Below are positions 1 through 13,354 of a stretch of DNA of 64,000 nt, piece after piece. The notes below the pieces were generated by a model. It made no database searches and was not told the origin of the DNA. It saw only the letters and a program-made list of their open reading frames with translations. Within the stretch, counting starts at the first letter, position 1. Every line of letters starts with the position of its first letter. Source of the stretch: Hanleya hanleyi (lineage: Eukaryota; Mollusca; Polyplacophora; Lepidopleurida; Hanleyidae). The translations under genes were made by a program, and so were the position numbers. The stretch covers positions 1-64,000 of the forward strand of contig JAVTVY010018999.1 of the NCBI GenBank assembly GCA_036873755.1, written 5' to 3'.

Positions 1-150
1 CCTCACCTGGGGGTTACACCTCATTGAGGTGCTAATTTGCATATTTCGATACTCCTCAACTACACCTCATCTACTCCTCATCTACACCTCATCTACTCCT
101 CAAATACACCTCATAATATCTGAGGGTACACCTCACAGGTACACCTCAAA
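1..150. repeat. Short-motif repeat (CACCTCAT / CTACTCCTCA)
   Basis: Irregular head-to-tail copies of 9-11 bp words built on ACACCTCAT and CTACTCCTCA, thinning out after about 150. Its left boundary is outside the window. No coding potential is seen. Confidence 0.7.
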
Positions 151-1032
151 GCAGTAAGGGTTGAGACTTCCAGTTGATTATCACTTAGCCATTGTTTAAT
201 TAACCCCTGGTGCCAGAGGGTTAAGTCTATCACTGCACCATCTATCATTTTAATCAGCATATGAAGTCCTTGATTGAGTAACAATTATCAGCCTCTATTA
301 TTTTGTGATATTGGGTTGAGCCTTTAATTATCTATTTCTTATAATTAACCTTTCAATATTATACTAAAAAAAATTATAATGAAAAAATGTTGTATTTGTT
401 CACCAAAAAAACTTATTTCCATATTTAGTCAAAAACACTGCATCTCATTATGTAGGGGTGGGGAATGTCTTATGTGGGGAAATGTCCTGTCCAAGTAGGG
501 ATATTTCTGGGATGTAGTTCATGTGAGAGGAACAATGGCTGACCAATTGCCCATTCCCCACTATTGGAAATCCCATAAATTCACGTCACTTCATCTTACA
601 TGACTGATATGCCATATTTGTAAAAAATGTCCAGTTGGAGAAATCAATCACTCAGTCTTTCATAAATGTTTGGTGGCCTTCCTGTAGGTGTTCATCACAG
701 AACACAAAAGTTTGACTACCAACTTTAAGAATATCAAGGGAAGTAAATCTATCAATTGTTGACCATTGGGCACAATTATCTCCCTTCAGATAAACAGTTC
801 CTCTCATGCTATCATTTCCCCATCATAAGATCCAGTCACTGCTAAATGGATTTAAGTTGAATTCTCCAGAACTTTCATTCCAAATATGAAAGATTATGGT
901 GAACCAAATATATATGTATCTTTATATGAAATATACATATAATCAGCTGAATCATGCATTTATATTTGAAATATTCCCACAAAGGATGTTAATTTCCAAT
1001 CAATAATTGTACAATAAAATTTGTACAATTGC

Positions 1033-1603
1033 AAATTCCCACTATAGCTCAAGTTAATCCCTGGACAATACTGTCTGGCCCTGGTGTTGGTAACACTGGT
1101 GCACAGCATGTGGGCCACCGTGAGCTGCGGGTTGTTCTCTTGGCCTCTCCCCTATTTGCATAACATGGAGCGAGTTTTTCAACTATTGATAACAGGTGTA
1201 AATATGATATAATATGCAGGGTTCAAAATTAGTAGTGCACACATGCACAAATGCATGTCAGTTTACAACTGTGTATGCAAACTAATGTTTTAGGTATTAC
1301 AAGGTGGACATCTCCGCTCGATGTGCATGGAATTAATTTTTCTGAATTCAAACCTTGATATGGATAAAACATTCCCACCATTCCAAGAAAGAACCAACAA
1401 GCTTATATGATAATCCTGGCAACCTCACGTCGACAACATACCAGTTATCTTCAGTTGAAAAATCAATCCATGTTATAAAGATAGGTGAGAGCCCAAGAGA
1501 ACAACCCGCAACTCATGATGGCCCACATGCTGTGCACCAGTGTCGCCAACACCGGGGCAGACAGCATTGTCCAGGGATTAACTTGAACTATAGTGGGAAT
1601 TGG
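1033..1603. mobile_element. Foldback/TIR element with ~165-bp arms
   Basis: The left arm (about 1033-1195) and the right arm (about 1445-1603) are inverted copies, both running from AATTCCCACTATAG inward through CAAGTTAATCCCTGGACAAT and GTGCACAGCATGTGGGCCA to a CAACT stretch. The centre (1196-1444) is unrelated AT-rich DNA. The arms differ by roughly 10 percent. I could not fix a target duplication, so the superfamily is open. The 99-codon ORF at 1355-1654 crosses the right arm and is not a gene. Confidence 0.75.
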
Positions 1604-1660
1604 CCATTGGTAAACCAGTCCAACCTTGTCCCTGGTTTACACAGATTAGGTTAATTTTAG

Positions 1661-2147
1661 TTAAAGGTGAACTGCAAAGCTTTTAATTTTATCTAAATTG
1701 TTGCTTATATACATCTTGTCTTATGTGACATAACTTTTATACGTTTTTGGGGCAAATATAGTTTGCAAAATTGTACTAATAACAATATTTAAGTTACCCT
1801 GTTATAAATCCGTCTCGAAAACTTGCATCGCTTGTCTCTCTTGGTTTGTAGAACGTTATGACGTTATAGTGGTCCCGTTCATTCAAGTTTTATTCGAATG
1901 TGACGTCATGCTACGTCGGATGAATGAACGAGGGCCACTATAACGTCATGACGTTCCAAAAACAACGGGAGGCAAGCGATGACGTTTTTAAAAGTTCTGG
2001 CTCTCGGTGTAAGTTTTGACTTCTCATATACCCAAAATAAAACAATAACCCACAGAACTATTACCACACATAATTGTAAAAACTATAGAAGTTCTTGTTT
2101 TATGACATTTTAACAGAACATTGGAAAGCTTTTCAGTTCACCTTTAA
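1661..2147. mobile_element. TTAA-flanked MITE with internal hairpin
   Basis: TTAA at 1661 and 2144 flank inverted ends AGGTGAACTGCAAAGCTTTT and AAAGCTTTTCAGTTCACCT. Inside, 1824-1890 and about 1917-1984 form a near-palindrome around GACGTTATAGTGG. TTAA duplication with AGGT ends suits piggyBac- or Kolobok-type transposition. At about 480 bp it has no transposase. The same TTAA/AGGT layout recurs at 18404-18925. Confidence 0.75.
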
Positions 2148-2523
2148 CATAACTGAGTTATAAAGGGACATAACTAAGTCCTGGTAACACGCCAGAAGTC
2201 AATGTTGTTATCTTGAAGTAGTTTCTCAAAACACCTTCAATCTGAACAGGATTATGTTGATCAACTGACCACCCTCCCAGTCATGATTAAGAAAGAAGCT
2301 GCCAATGAACTAACAGTTGGTTTGATTTGATGTCTTTCCTGTCAGAAGAGGGAAAAGAGGTTTATCAAATGTGACATATCGAGGTCAATTCACCATATTG
2401 TTTTGGAACGATTGTTTTGGAAATTTGGGTCTCCTGGTGCAGAGTAATTTTCTCTCTTTCTGGATCACAACATCATGCCGTAATGAACAATCAGAAGTGA
2501 CACAACGAACTGTGATGGGACTA

Positions 2524-3205
<682 letters not shown>

Positions 3206-3407
3206 TGATTCTGACTTGGGTTGTGCCCATCTTAATATAGGCAGGATCTCAACTTGGGGGTGGGGGAATTTCCGAGAGTTCAGTGTGTATCGGAGTCCTA
3301 ATGCCTACCCTACTTCGTAGGTCCTGTGACGTTAGTCACACTGCCATGTACATGTATATCATATGCGGTCACAGTTTAAGTGATCTTTCTGCAACAAGAA
3401 TATTTTG

Positions 3408-3578
3408 GCGCTCACACAAGGCACAAAAGAAAGTTTTACTAGAAACTGTCCTAGGTTTGGGCAATCACACAAGGCACAAAGGAAGGAAGGTTTTACTCAA
3501 AACCATCTAACATTTTGAAACTCACCGAAGGTGCAAAGAAAGGTTTTACTCGAAACTAGCCTAGATTTTGAAACTCAC
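3408..3578 (-). repeat. Tandem copies of an STK32 exon end with its splice donor
   Basis: Three degenerate copies of the exon end and donor follow the true junction, at roughly 53-56 bp spacing (donor-like positions near 3520, 3464 and 3410). The copy near 3520 keeps a perfect GTGAGT and a TCG-ending exon copy. The others are decayed to CACAC. Reading past the true donor meets an in-frame TAG within about seven codons, so use of the second donor would truncate the kinase just after PSFVPS. Confidence 0.85.
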
Positions 3579-3704
3579 CGAAGGCACAAAAGAAGGTTTT
3601 ATTTCAAGTCTGTAAACAGCATCAAAGTCCACATCACTGATGTATTTGTGACTCTTCAGTGTATCCAGGCTGGAGATCCTCTTCAACGGGTCAACTACCA
3701 ATAA
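3579..3704 (-). CDS. STK32: STK32 exon: final kinase helix and start of tail
   Basis: A 126-nt, phase 0-0 exon of 42 codons: LLVVDPLKRISSLDTLKSHK, then YISDVDFDAVYRLEIKPSFVPS. DPLKRIS holds the conserved Arg of subdomain XI, and the PSFVPS end corresponds to the PGFVP stretch of vertebrate STK32 that leads into the tail. The acceptor is TGTACAG and the donor GTGAGT at 3573-3578. The exon's 3' end with its donor is repeated in degenerate tandem form in the following intron (see 3408-3578). Confidence 0.95.
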
Positions 3705-3719
3705 CTGTACAGAAAACAA

Positions 3720-4255
3720 TTTTAAGGTTAACATATCTTTATATTACAGAAAACAGTAAAACTGAAAATATCCCGGTACACAGTACAGTGTTTACTCTGT
3801 CATGACAATCTCGAAGAATTATCATGAAATGGTTAAAATTGAGGGCTAAAGTAACAATATGATTTTGAAGCTGAAAGGTGCATAGACCGTTTAGTCTTAA
3901 AGGACAAGTCTCCTCAATGTCATTTTAATTCAGAAATTTGCTCTGTATATACATGTATGCTCCATGAAAGAAGGCGTCCACAGTAACAATCCATTCAATG
4001 TGATCATTTGGGATGTGTTTACTTTGGCAAGATTGTCTGTAGGGCGCCACCATGTTTGTACACGAAAGACAGGCTTTATGGGCCTAGGATGTTGTTCTTG
4101 TTCCATGCGACATAACAGAGGCGATGTCATTGGAAGCGTCACAAGTTCTTCGCACAACGCTGACGTTGCTTCCACTCAACTCGAACGTCATTGTACCTCA
4201 ACTCTGACATATCTAATGGCGGCACTCTACAGTTGGTTAGCATAAAATAACTGGA
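3720..4255. other. Intron, nothing recognised
   Basis: STK32 intron sequence without splice-supported exons or clear repeats. ORFs of 81 and 93 codons overlap here on opposite strands and match nothing I know. Confidence 0.6.
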
Positions 4256-6450
4256 GGCCACGGCCACACTTGATCCCATCGGCCTAGTGTGAACTTGCCG
4301 TCCCTTTCACATGAGCAATATAAATCTCCGGTATAGACAGATGAAGGGCATTCAATAAGGGGAAACAGAAGTAGTTGGAGGAAAAACAGTCATGTTTATT
4401 TGTATGGAAAGTTGGCTAGAGACAACTAGATATAAAAGGGGCGGGCACCCACCAACCACCCACTCTGATAAGAGGAGCATTAAAGTGGCTCTCAATTATG
4501 TGTAAGAAAATGTTCACATGTATTGTTGGTTAATGTAAAATGTTAAAGGCATAGTACGATAGGCCCAGGTGTATTATACAGACAAGGGACATATTTACCA
4601 AATACAAAAAGATGGGTCTGTGCCTGATAAATGGGGATCACCAGCCACCCTAGGCGGCGCTAGTGATCCAACAGGTAAAGAAGACATGACGTCATAAAAA
4701 GAACAATTATAACGTCGTTACATTATGACGTAGACTTTGTGACGTCAAGAAAAACGACATGGGCATGCACCATTTACCTCTTGGTACACATAGCCACCTG
4801 GCGTCAGTTCGAGCTGGCGAACCCCATTGAAACCTTTTGGGGTTGCAATTATCCCAATAATGCAGACAACATAAATTTCAGCTTCTGCCAAGATATATTG
4901 GAGATATATATGCTCAAAGACAATATATGAGGGTCGGGCGAGGGCTAGTTTGGGAGATAGACGGTGCGGCTCGGCGCCCTGGGGATGGGGACATGCTCTT
5001 CTTGAGGGTAGTGGTAGGTGTGCTGACATGAAAGCAATAGAAAGCTCCCTGTACATGAAACAACCACACTGACAACTGCATGCCATCATCTGTCAGTCTG
5101 AAAAACCACAAGGTGGAATTCAATTCAACTCAGGAAATTGATCATATGCACAGTGTGCACCCAAACTTTAGGAACTCAGTTGTAATTAATATAGTAAGTT
5201 ACATGTGTGGACACAAATGGTTCCTGCAGAAGCCTTAGGGTAAATCATATGATGTGAGATACAATTATTTGATAGCAAAATTGAAGGAAAAGTTGTCCTT
5301 CATTTAAGATGACACGAAATTCAAAAACCTGGGGTTCAGTACTACTGCGGGGATTTCCCCGCCAGTTATATCATACGAGTGCTCATTCACGCCCATGGGT
5401 TAGTTTATAGGGATAGGGAGATCGCGTGCCCTTTCTATACTACCCATCGCGCATGCGCAGTCGACCCATTCTACTGTAGGGTGCAAGCCTGGCCCATGGA
5501 ATCTCAGGTAGCGAAAACCCCAGGTCTCCCGCCCCACCCTATCCTGCGCCATGCTGTGCAGTGAGTAAAGCGGAAGAAGAGGAGAAGTAGGAGTCGTCGG
5601 ACACGCCACGGATTATACTAGGGAGATGATGGAATTGTTGCAAACCTTGGTATTGGGTGCATGGATGTGATAGTGAGGTAGAGAGGTACTCCGGATTGTT
5701 GGAACTACCACACAATATGCTACCAAATTTGAAGTGTGTAGCTGCAATGGTTTGGTTTCTAAAGCATTAACATCATGTTGTGGATATTTTCCATTTGTTG
5801 CCATGGAAACTGCAAAAACACCCAAATTTACCCAATTTCAATAGCCTTGTGCTTTAACACCCAACAATGCTGTATACCAAATTTGAAGTCTCCAGCTGCA
5901 ACGGTTCGGCTTTTAGAGCATTCACGTCGTAATGTGGATATTTTTCGTTATGTTGCCATGGAAACCACAAAAACCACCAAAATGTCCCCAATTTCAATAG
6001 GCTTGTGCTTTACCACCAACCAATGCTGTATACCAAATTTGAAGTCTCTAGCTGCAACGGTTCACCTTTGAGAGCGGTCACATCACTATGTGGATATTTT
6101 TCGTTATGTTGCCATGGAAACCACAAAAATCAACTAAATGCGCCCAATTTCAATAGGCTTGTGCTTTACCACCCAACAATGCAGTATACCAAATTTGAAG
6201 TCTCCAGTTGCAAAGGTTCACCTTTTAGAACGGTAACGTCGTTATATGGAAACCACAAAAATCAACTAAATGTGCCCAATTTCAATAGGCTTGTGCTTTA
6301 CCACCCAACAATGCAGTATACCACATTTGAAGACTCTAGCTGGAACGGTTCACCTTTTAGAGCAGTCACGTCGTTCATCCAGCCAGCCAGCCAGCCGGAC
6401 AGAGTGACGACATGATCCCATCCGGCATATATGCCGATGGGATAAAAATA
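4255..6450 (+). mobile_element. HINE-like element E
   Basis: The 5' motif GATCCCATCGGC near 4272 is complementary to the 3' terminal hairpin, which ends GCCGATGGGATAAAAA at about 6431-6447. The core, about 5700-6410, is roughly five tandem units of 140-155 bp sharing TGTTGCCATGGAAACCACAA, and is followed by CAGCC repeats. Tandem core, then simple repeat, then terminal hairpin is the layout of Helentron-associated interspersed elements (HINEs; the bivalve pearl family belongs here). The 4300-5620 interior carries other insertions, including the repeat at 5376-5628, so the left limit is approximate. Confidence 0.6.
5376..5628 (+). repeat. ~255-bp dispersed repeat R, copy 1
   Basis: It runs from CGAGTGCTCATTCAC through GCGCATGCGC and CTACCTGAGATTCC-type sequence (read on the opposite strand) to ACTAGGGAGATG. 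An inverted copy lies at 47188-47454 with about 90 percent identity. Flanks differ, so the repeat is mobile or was captured, but I see no TIR or target duplication. Confidence 0.75.
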
Positions 6451-6586
6451 CTCTATCTCCGACATAAAATGGATTATTTCCGAAAAACCCACCAATTTTT
6501 ACAAAGAAGTCATAAATGAGGATATGTAGAGAGAAAAACTTGTTCAGATGACTTCTCCTCTAAAAGCATTATGTTTGTATACTGCA

Positions 6587-7206
6587 ACATGAAGCTGCGC
6601 TATCGAAACCCCTCGGCTCTGAACCCCAGCTGTTATAATGTAAGGGTGTCTCTACCAATTGATTGGCTTGTGGGAAGAAATATTTACCCCTGGTATTGTA
6701 AGTGCAGGCATTCTTCGCATTGTGTAAGAGAATAAATCAATAAATCAGTCATCCAATCAATCAATAAATGTGATAGTATACGAACATGATATAGAAATTA
6801 TATGCAAATTTAACATAGGAATTAGTGGATTTTATTAGACAAGGGGCATAACTCTGCAAAATACTTTCTGACACGACTCATTTTCGATAGGCATCTAGTT
6901 CAGGTCAAGAGAAACAACTGTATCACGTTAGGATGTTGTATATGGAACGGTTCTGAAATTATCACAATAACAAATCATAAATGGATTTTTATTTGTAAAA
7001 GGGGCATAACTCTGCAAAATATTGTCCGAGATGACTCATTTTCGATAGGCTTCTGATTTACGTGAAGATAAATAGATGTACCAAGTTTGGTTGCCATGCA
7101 TGAAACGGTTCTGTAGATATCGCGGTAACGGACGGACAGACGTACGTACGGACAGCCGTACATGATGACGACAATACCCCTAGGCCAAATTTGGCCGAGG
7201 GGTAAA
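6587..7206 (+). mobile_element. HINE-like element D1
   Basis: It starts near GAAGCTGCGC with ACCCCTCGGC close by. It holds two core units sharing GGGGCATAACTCTGCAAAAT, then ACGG/ACGT tetranucleotides and a terminal hairpin ending GGCCGAGGGGTAAAAA. Element A1 begins directly at its tail (7209). Confidence 0.65.
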
Positions 7207-7208
7207 AA

Positions 7209-9237
7209 TCGACCATAGAGGTCCATGTCCCCCGCTAGCAGCACCAGTTATGGTGGATTACATCCACCATAACTGGCGCTGCTGCTGCGCGGGCCATGGA
7301 CCTCTATGGTCGATTTTTTTGGGTCGATGATATCTCATATCATTGATAAGAGTATGATTTGAAAATGGAGATATCGCTGATGAGCTTAACATAATCTAAT
7401 ACAGCAGATGGCACCCATATTGGATTATGCACATCCATAAAACATAATACATGACTGTTCTCTCACTAAGGTCAAGGGACTCCCCAAGTTTGAAGTAGAT
7501 CAGTTGAATCGTACTCCAGCTATTGTCCGGACAAGATCAAACTGCTTAAAATCCAATGAAATCCAGTATGGCCGATGGTGGCCATATTGGATTAAGCACG
7601 TCCTTGAAAAACAATCCTAATCCTCCCCTCAACAATGTCAAGGCACTCCCCAGGTATGAAGTAGATCGGTTGAATCGTTCTCGAGTTATTGTCCAGACAA
7701 GATTCAACTGCTTACAATCCAATATGGCTGATGGCGGCCATATTAGATTACGCACATTGCTGGAAAACAATCCCAACCGTCCTCTCACCAATGTCAAGGC
7801 ACACCCCAAATTTGAAGTTGATCGATTAAATCGTTCACGAGTTATTGTCCGGACAAGAAAATCTAAGATCCAACTGCTTATAATCCAATATGGCTGACGG
7901 TGGCCATATTGGATTATGCACATCGCTGAAAAAAAATCCAAACCGTCCTCTCACCGATGTCAAGGTACTCCCCAAGTTTGAAGTAGATCAGTTGAATCGT
8001 ACTCCAGTTATTGTCCGGACAAGATCAAACTGCTTAAAATCCAATGAAATCCAGTATGGCTGATGGTGGCCATATTGGATCAAGCACGTCCTTGAAAAAC
8101 AATCCTAATCCTCCTCTCAACAATGTCAAGGCATTCCCCACATATGAAGTAGATCGGTTGAATCGTTCTCGAGTTGTTGTCCGGACAAGATCCAACTGCT
8201 TATAATCCAATATGGCTGACGGCGGCCATATTAGATTACGCACATTGCTGAAAAACAATCACAACCGTCCTCTCACCAATGTCAAGGCACACACAAAGTT
8301 TGAAGTTGATCGGTTAAATCGTTCATGAGTTATTGTCCGGACAAGAAAATCTAAGTTCCAATTGCTTATAATCCAATATGGCTGATGGCGGCGGTGGCCA
8401 TATTGGATCAAGCACGTCCTTGAAAAATAATCCTAATCCTCCTCTCAACAATGTCAAGGCACTCCCCACATATGAAGTAGATCGGTTGAATCGTTCTCGA
8501 GTTGTTGTCCGGACAAGATCCAACTGCTTATAATCCAATATGGCTGACGGCGGCCATATTAGATTACGCACATTGCTGAAAAACAATCACAACCGTCCTC
8601 TCACCAATGTCAAGGCACACACAAAGCTTGAAGTTGATCGGTTAAATCGCTCATGAGTTATTGTCCGGACAAGAAAATCTAAGTTCCAATTGCTTATAAT
8701 CCAATATGGCTGATGGCGGCCATATTAGATTACGCACATTGCTGAAAAACAATCCCAACCATCCTCTCACCAATGTCAAGGCATACCCCAAGTTTGAAGT
8801 TGATCGGTTAAATCGTCCACGAGTTATTGTCCGGACAAGAAAATCTAAGATCGAACTGCTTATAATCCAAAATGGCTGACGGCAGCCATATTTGATTACG
8901 CACATTGCTGAAAAACAATCCCAACCGTCCTCTCAGCAATGTCAAGGCACACCCCAAGTTTGAAGTTGATCAGTTAAATCGTTCACGAGTTATTGTCCGG
9001 ACAAGAAAATCTAAGATCGTACTGCTTATAATCCAAAATGGCTGACGGCGGCCATATTGGATTACGCACATTGCTGGAAAACAATCCCAACCGTCCTCTC
9101 GCCAATGTCAAGGCACACCCCAAGTTTGAAGTTGATCGGTTAAATCGTTCACGAGTTATTGTCCGGACAAGAAAATCTTACGGAATTACGGACACCGGTG
9201 TTTCTAATATCCCCCCCTACTAAGTAGCGGGGGACAA
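7209..9237 (+). mobile_element. HINE-like element A1 with 166-bp core repeats
   Basis: It opens with a near-perfect 55-bp-arm palindrome (7209-7318, arms starting TCGACCATAGAGGTCCATG). About eleven core units of ~166 bp follow, each with GGCGGCCATATT, CAAGGCACACCCCAAG and GTTATTGTCCGGACAAG. It ends in a hairpin built on CCCCCCTACTAAGTAGCGGG. The 5' motif GTCCCCCGCTA is the exact complement of the tail's TAGCGGGGGAC. Core ORFs on both strands are by-products; 166 is not a multiple of three. A near-identical copy lies at 24511-26387. Confidence 0.8.
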
Positions 9238-9439
9238 TAATCGGAAGACATCAAAACTAAATCGTACATCTGCAAGGCACTAAGGATCTATCATATATGT
9301 TTGGTTACTCGAATAGTATGAACTGAACAAGAAATTGTTGATGGACGGATTCCGAGATGTACATGTATATGCCGATTACAAGACTCCACAGCCCGATGGG
9401 CGAAGGGTAACATTAATTTCCTACTGTAAACATTAGTCA

Positions 9440-10240
9440 CATCCAGGGCGCGAAATGTTCACGTGTCCGCAGGTGGACACATAGAATTTACCAGTGACAG
9501 GTGAGAAAAAATTCTACCTGTCGCTTGCGACAGTTGAAACATTGCAGGGATTCATAGGCATTGATCTTTACTAACGCCCGAAGCGAGAAAAACTTGTTGT
9601 TGTTGTTAATCGATGTCAAAACTTTTGCTGAGTGCATGCCCTGTTTTAGAGCTAAAAATAAATTTAGCCTCATTATGCTTCGGCAAGCGTCGACGTTCGA
9701 TTAGACCTCAACGCTCCATATTTGCTTGCACCGCTGGAGAGATCATTGGAGATCACCAGTCGCCGAGGTATATTTCAAGTCACGGATATTCTTCAGGTCA
9801 ATGGTCACGGTGAACAGATCGGGAACCCACGCTCAGATGTTAGACAAACGAGTAAAAGAAGGTTAACGACGGATGCCTGTCAAACTGTACGCATTGCGGC
9901 AGAAAAGCTGACGAAGGAAAATGTGCAAGGTTTACTGAAACGAATTCCATTCTTTGTCTACTGCCAAAGTATTCCAGTGTTATCATATCATTTAGTTTTT
10001 TATAAACATTACAAACGTGAAGTTGATCTAGAGAATGTTTTCTAATAGCCTGACAGGGGCGACACTGTAACCAGACAACATGAGGTTGTTTGTGTCGTGC
10101 TTCTCAATCACCGTACGTTCACCGATATATTCCGTGAACATAAAATGCTAATATTTAACTTTATACATATCTGTGCTTCCGTCATCGTGCCTGATAATGT
10201 GACATTTCCAAAAACAAATTGGAAATGAAAATGAATGATA
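9440..10240. other. Sequence with CAGGGCGCG start and a 107-codon ORF, unclassified
   Basis: CAGGGCGCGAAATG at about 9446 resembles the CAGGG ends of the hAT-like elements here, but no matching right end was found. The ORF at 9722-10045 (KRRLTTDACQTVRIAAEKLT) has no motif I can name; it might be a decayed transposon fragment. Confidence 0.3.
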
Positions 10241-10729
10241 GGCTACTGGGGAATGCTAGATTGTGTTGTTGTTGTTGCTTTTTTTTTAATAGGTTTAATT
10301 ATTTATCATTTGAGCAGTGAAAGTAATTATTTATCATTTGCCTAGCAATTATCAAAATTAATTAATTAATTATTTGTCATTCTGTCTTCTTACTACATGA
10401 GGTAATAAAAACATTTTGAAACTCAAGAAAGTTTGCGGGTGGGCATTAAAAATAAAATCCTCAGGACAAAAATGGATAGTTTTCTTATCAAATGCCATCA
10501 TTTAAACATGAATCGATCAGCATATATAGAAATTTTGACAAAATTAGTGTACAAGTAAGTTTTGGGTGGAACACAGGTGGACTGAAAAAAACATTTCATG
10601 CCCTGCACATCACAATGAATATGACCATGTTAAAGAAGCAACAAAATAGGATGCATTTTGAATCATTGAAGCTACATACATGCAGATGAAAGATAGAATA
10701 GAATGACTGTATCAGGATAAATGTAATAC

Positions 10730-10846
10730 CTGTTTAAGAACATCTCGCATGCCTTCTTCCCAGGTCGGAGGGTAGTTAGGCCTCGTGTTAGCAAACAAAT
10801 ACTTCATCTCACTGATACCAGTGCCCGAGTGAACATCAAAGGGTCG
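10730..10846 (-). CDS. STK32: STK32 exon: subdomain X
   Basis: A 117-nt, phase 0-0 exon of 39 codons, starting RPFDVHSGTGISEMKYL and ending TWEEGMRDVLKQ. It matches the STK32 region between the DWWSMG helix and the final kinase helix. The acceptor is TTTTCAG and the donor GTATTA. Because it is symmetrical (phase 0 at both ends, multiple of three), skipping it would keep frame but remove part of the C-lobe. Confidence 0.95.
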
Positions 10847-10954
10847 CTGAAAATGAAAACAATCTTTGTATGAAAACTGAACGGGCCATTGATTCTGAAC
10901 AAAGGATTGATACAGATAATATGTACCTACATCATGTACATTTCACAAATAAGT

Positions 10955-11440
10955 CTTGCATCTTCTATACAGAAACTCTGTTATTGGCTGAATGTTCTTC
11001 CAATTTTCTTCACAGGCCAATGAAAATCCTGGAGTTCTGTTTGAAAATTTGAGTTGACCAATCAAAGTCAGGGCCTGATCTAGACTTTTAGTTTGGGCAC
11101 CCTTACCTGGCGCAGAGTGTGATAAGTTATAGTGAAATAGGCCGCGATGTGGGACTGTCGAAGCCCATGGAAGCTGTGGGAGTATTGAATGGTCTAAATA
11201 CAGCCTGATAACTTCATATTTGGCAATAGTAATTGCATTAATATAGGTTTCAGCCTGTTCAGAGGGAATTTGCTAACAAAAATATATATATATATTTTTT
11301 TTTTTTTTTTCTCATTTGGGCGCCCAAATTCATGGCGCCCAAACCCGTTATAACGGGTTCAAAAACGGCCTGGATCAGGCCCTGAAAGTGCTTCAAAACT
11401 GGAAGGTATCCCAAGATGCATTGTTGGCTTTATAGAACTC
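10955..11440. repeat. Dispersed repeat H, copy 1 (split by a MITE)
   Basis: It shares CCAATGAAAAT, TTGAATTGACCAATCA-like and AACTGGAAGATATCCC-like blocks, in the same order and spacing, with copies at about 30150-30310, 31600-31760 and 40575-40745. This copy is interrupted after ACCAATCAAAGT by the element at 11069-11384 and resumes at AAAGTGCTTC, so the other copies show the uninterrupted state. Confidence 0.7.
11069..11384. mobile_element. hAT-like MITE, 316 bp, 5-bp target duplication
   Basis: Inverted ends CAGGGCCTGATC and GATCAGGCCCTG are flanked by AAAGT at 11064-11068 and 11385-11389. CAGGG ends suggest a non-autonomous hAT-type element, although hAT elements more often leave 8 bp. 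It includes a poly-AT/T run at about 11285-11310 and a GGCGCCCAAA motif repeated in inverted form. Confidence 0.82.
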
Positions 11441-13260
11441 AATTCTCCCCCTGTACATGTACTGTACCCTCTTCCTTTCATGACCAAAGACATTTGTATA
11501 TATCATAATACTTATATCAAAGAAAGTTCATTAATACATCTCTGAATTGTCGGTATCAATTAGCATGGGCATCACCAGGAAACATTAAGAAGAGGTTTGG
11601 GTGGTGGGTGGTTGGGGGGGGGGGGATCATCTGGGCAGCAAATGTCTTTACATTGGCCATTTACATGTTTGTGGTTCTGAACACTTCCCTCCCTTCCGCC
11701 ACTTCTTTGGGACTCCCTTGAAAAAAGTTTCAAACCAAATAATATGCATTTCAGTCTTAAATGAAGCTTGGTCTTAAAATTTGACTTTGAAAGCAACGGG
11801 AAGGAAAGAAAGTCATCCATAATATTAACTGAGTGCGACAATTACATGAACTTGCGAAAACATATTAGTTGCAGACACCAACACTGCTTGCTCAAGGCGA
11901 CTGTATAAAGTCATTCAATATCATTTGGAAAATAATAGGGATGAAAATCATTTAACAGTTAAGCAAAGTGGTCATATGTTTATATGAATCTATGAAAACA
12001 AAATGTAAGAGATTTGTTTTCTTGGTTGGTCATTCTTGACCACACTGTAGCAATTAGATGCCATTCTGGTTTAGAGAAATGATATTCTGATCTCTGGAAC
12101 AGGCTGTTCGTATCAGGAATGTATGTTCTTGCAATATCTTACATGAACATGCAAGCAAAAATGGACACATTGATTAAATATTTTCAGCAATATTTTGTAA
12201 ACTCAATTTATAAATGATTGATCTTCCTATTTCATTCGGAAGTCTTGCTATATGCATGTATGTATCAAACTCAAGCGATTTCATCTTGTGGTGCAATATG
12301 TCTGGGTAATGAAGACCTCAACTTTACCTCATAATTGAGCCATTATTCAATGCTCTTGGCTCCCGACAATAAACCACATATATTTCTGCTACTCTACTCT
12401 ACACTGACTGGAACTTCCATTTCCAACTTTTTTAATGGTAAAAGAGGTATTCTGGTAGTTATTCAAATTACGGAAACATTCCCTTATAAAATCACGTAAT
12501 ATTACCATAGCAACCGGTAGTGAAATAGGGAATTAGCGAGTGAATGGAACATGGACACACTTAATGTTGAATAGCAGTAAAATGGATTCTTTTCAGTGAT
12601 TTGAGCACAGAAAACCTTAGAGTAAACTCAACAGCTCAGAAAGGCTTTTTAAGTAAATAAAGGAACAGCTTGAATACATGTTCTTCACTCCAGGGAGTTG
12701 CTAGGTGTTTTTATGCAAATGGAAATTGTGAAAAGCCTTAGTTTCCTGCTGTAAGATTTTGCTACTCAAGTTCTCCTTAATCAATGATTTACTGTGAGCT
12801 TTACTTTAGAATCCCCAGGAGGGCTCATTCAGATCACCATTATGTTTTCATCTGCTTTCTATTATCTTCATCAATAATTCTGCCGTGGATGAGATCGTCT
12901 TCAAACACACTACTTAATGGTATACAAGAAAACAATGTCTCTAGTCGATAGCAACAAAGATTTCTACAGCTACAGCCAGGAATGAGCTAACTTGAAAACA
13001 AGAGCTTTGTTCCAATCAATGTTTCTACCAATATTCCAAACACTCCATACTTATTTACTTCTACATGTAAACAAGCTCATTCTCCAGAATGCTGGTCTGT
13101 ATACTCTGTACTAGCCCTGCACGCACATGTGGACAGCTATTACTTGAAGAGACAATTTGAACTAATGGCCAAAGAATGGACGACGTTGCAGCGTGCTTTG
13201 CCATGTTCGCAGACAAGCCCCCTTTATAATGACAATACGCTGTAGAATCTGTTTCATGTC
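11440..13260. other. Intron, nothing recognised
   Basis: Single-copy-looking STK32 intron sequence. A poly-G run lies near 11615. I found no exons, RNA genes or TIR pairs. Confidence 0.6.
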
Positions 13261-13264
13261 ATCG

Positions 13265-13354
13265 GTGGAATGATAATGGATATTTAACTGATTAATGGAA
13301 TGATAATGGATATTTAACTGATTAATGGAATGATAATGGATATTTAACTGATTA
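13265..13354. repeat. 30-bp minisatellite, three units
   Basis: Three exact or near-exact head-to-tail units of GGAATGATAATGGATATTTA plus ACTGATTAAT. Confidence 0.9.

Noticed and set aside
7546..9223. Repeating ORFs on both strands in HINE A (e.g. VKAHPKFEVDRLNRSRVIVR)
   Set aside because: The core unit is 166 bp, so the frame shifts each unit, and ORFs appear on both strands. They are repeat by-products, not a repeat protein.
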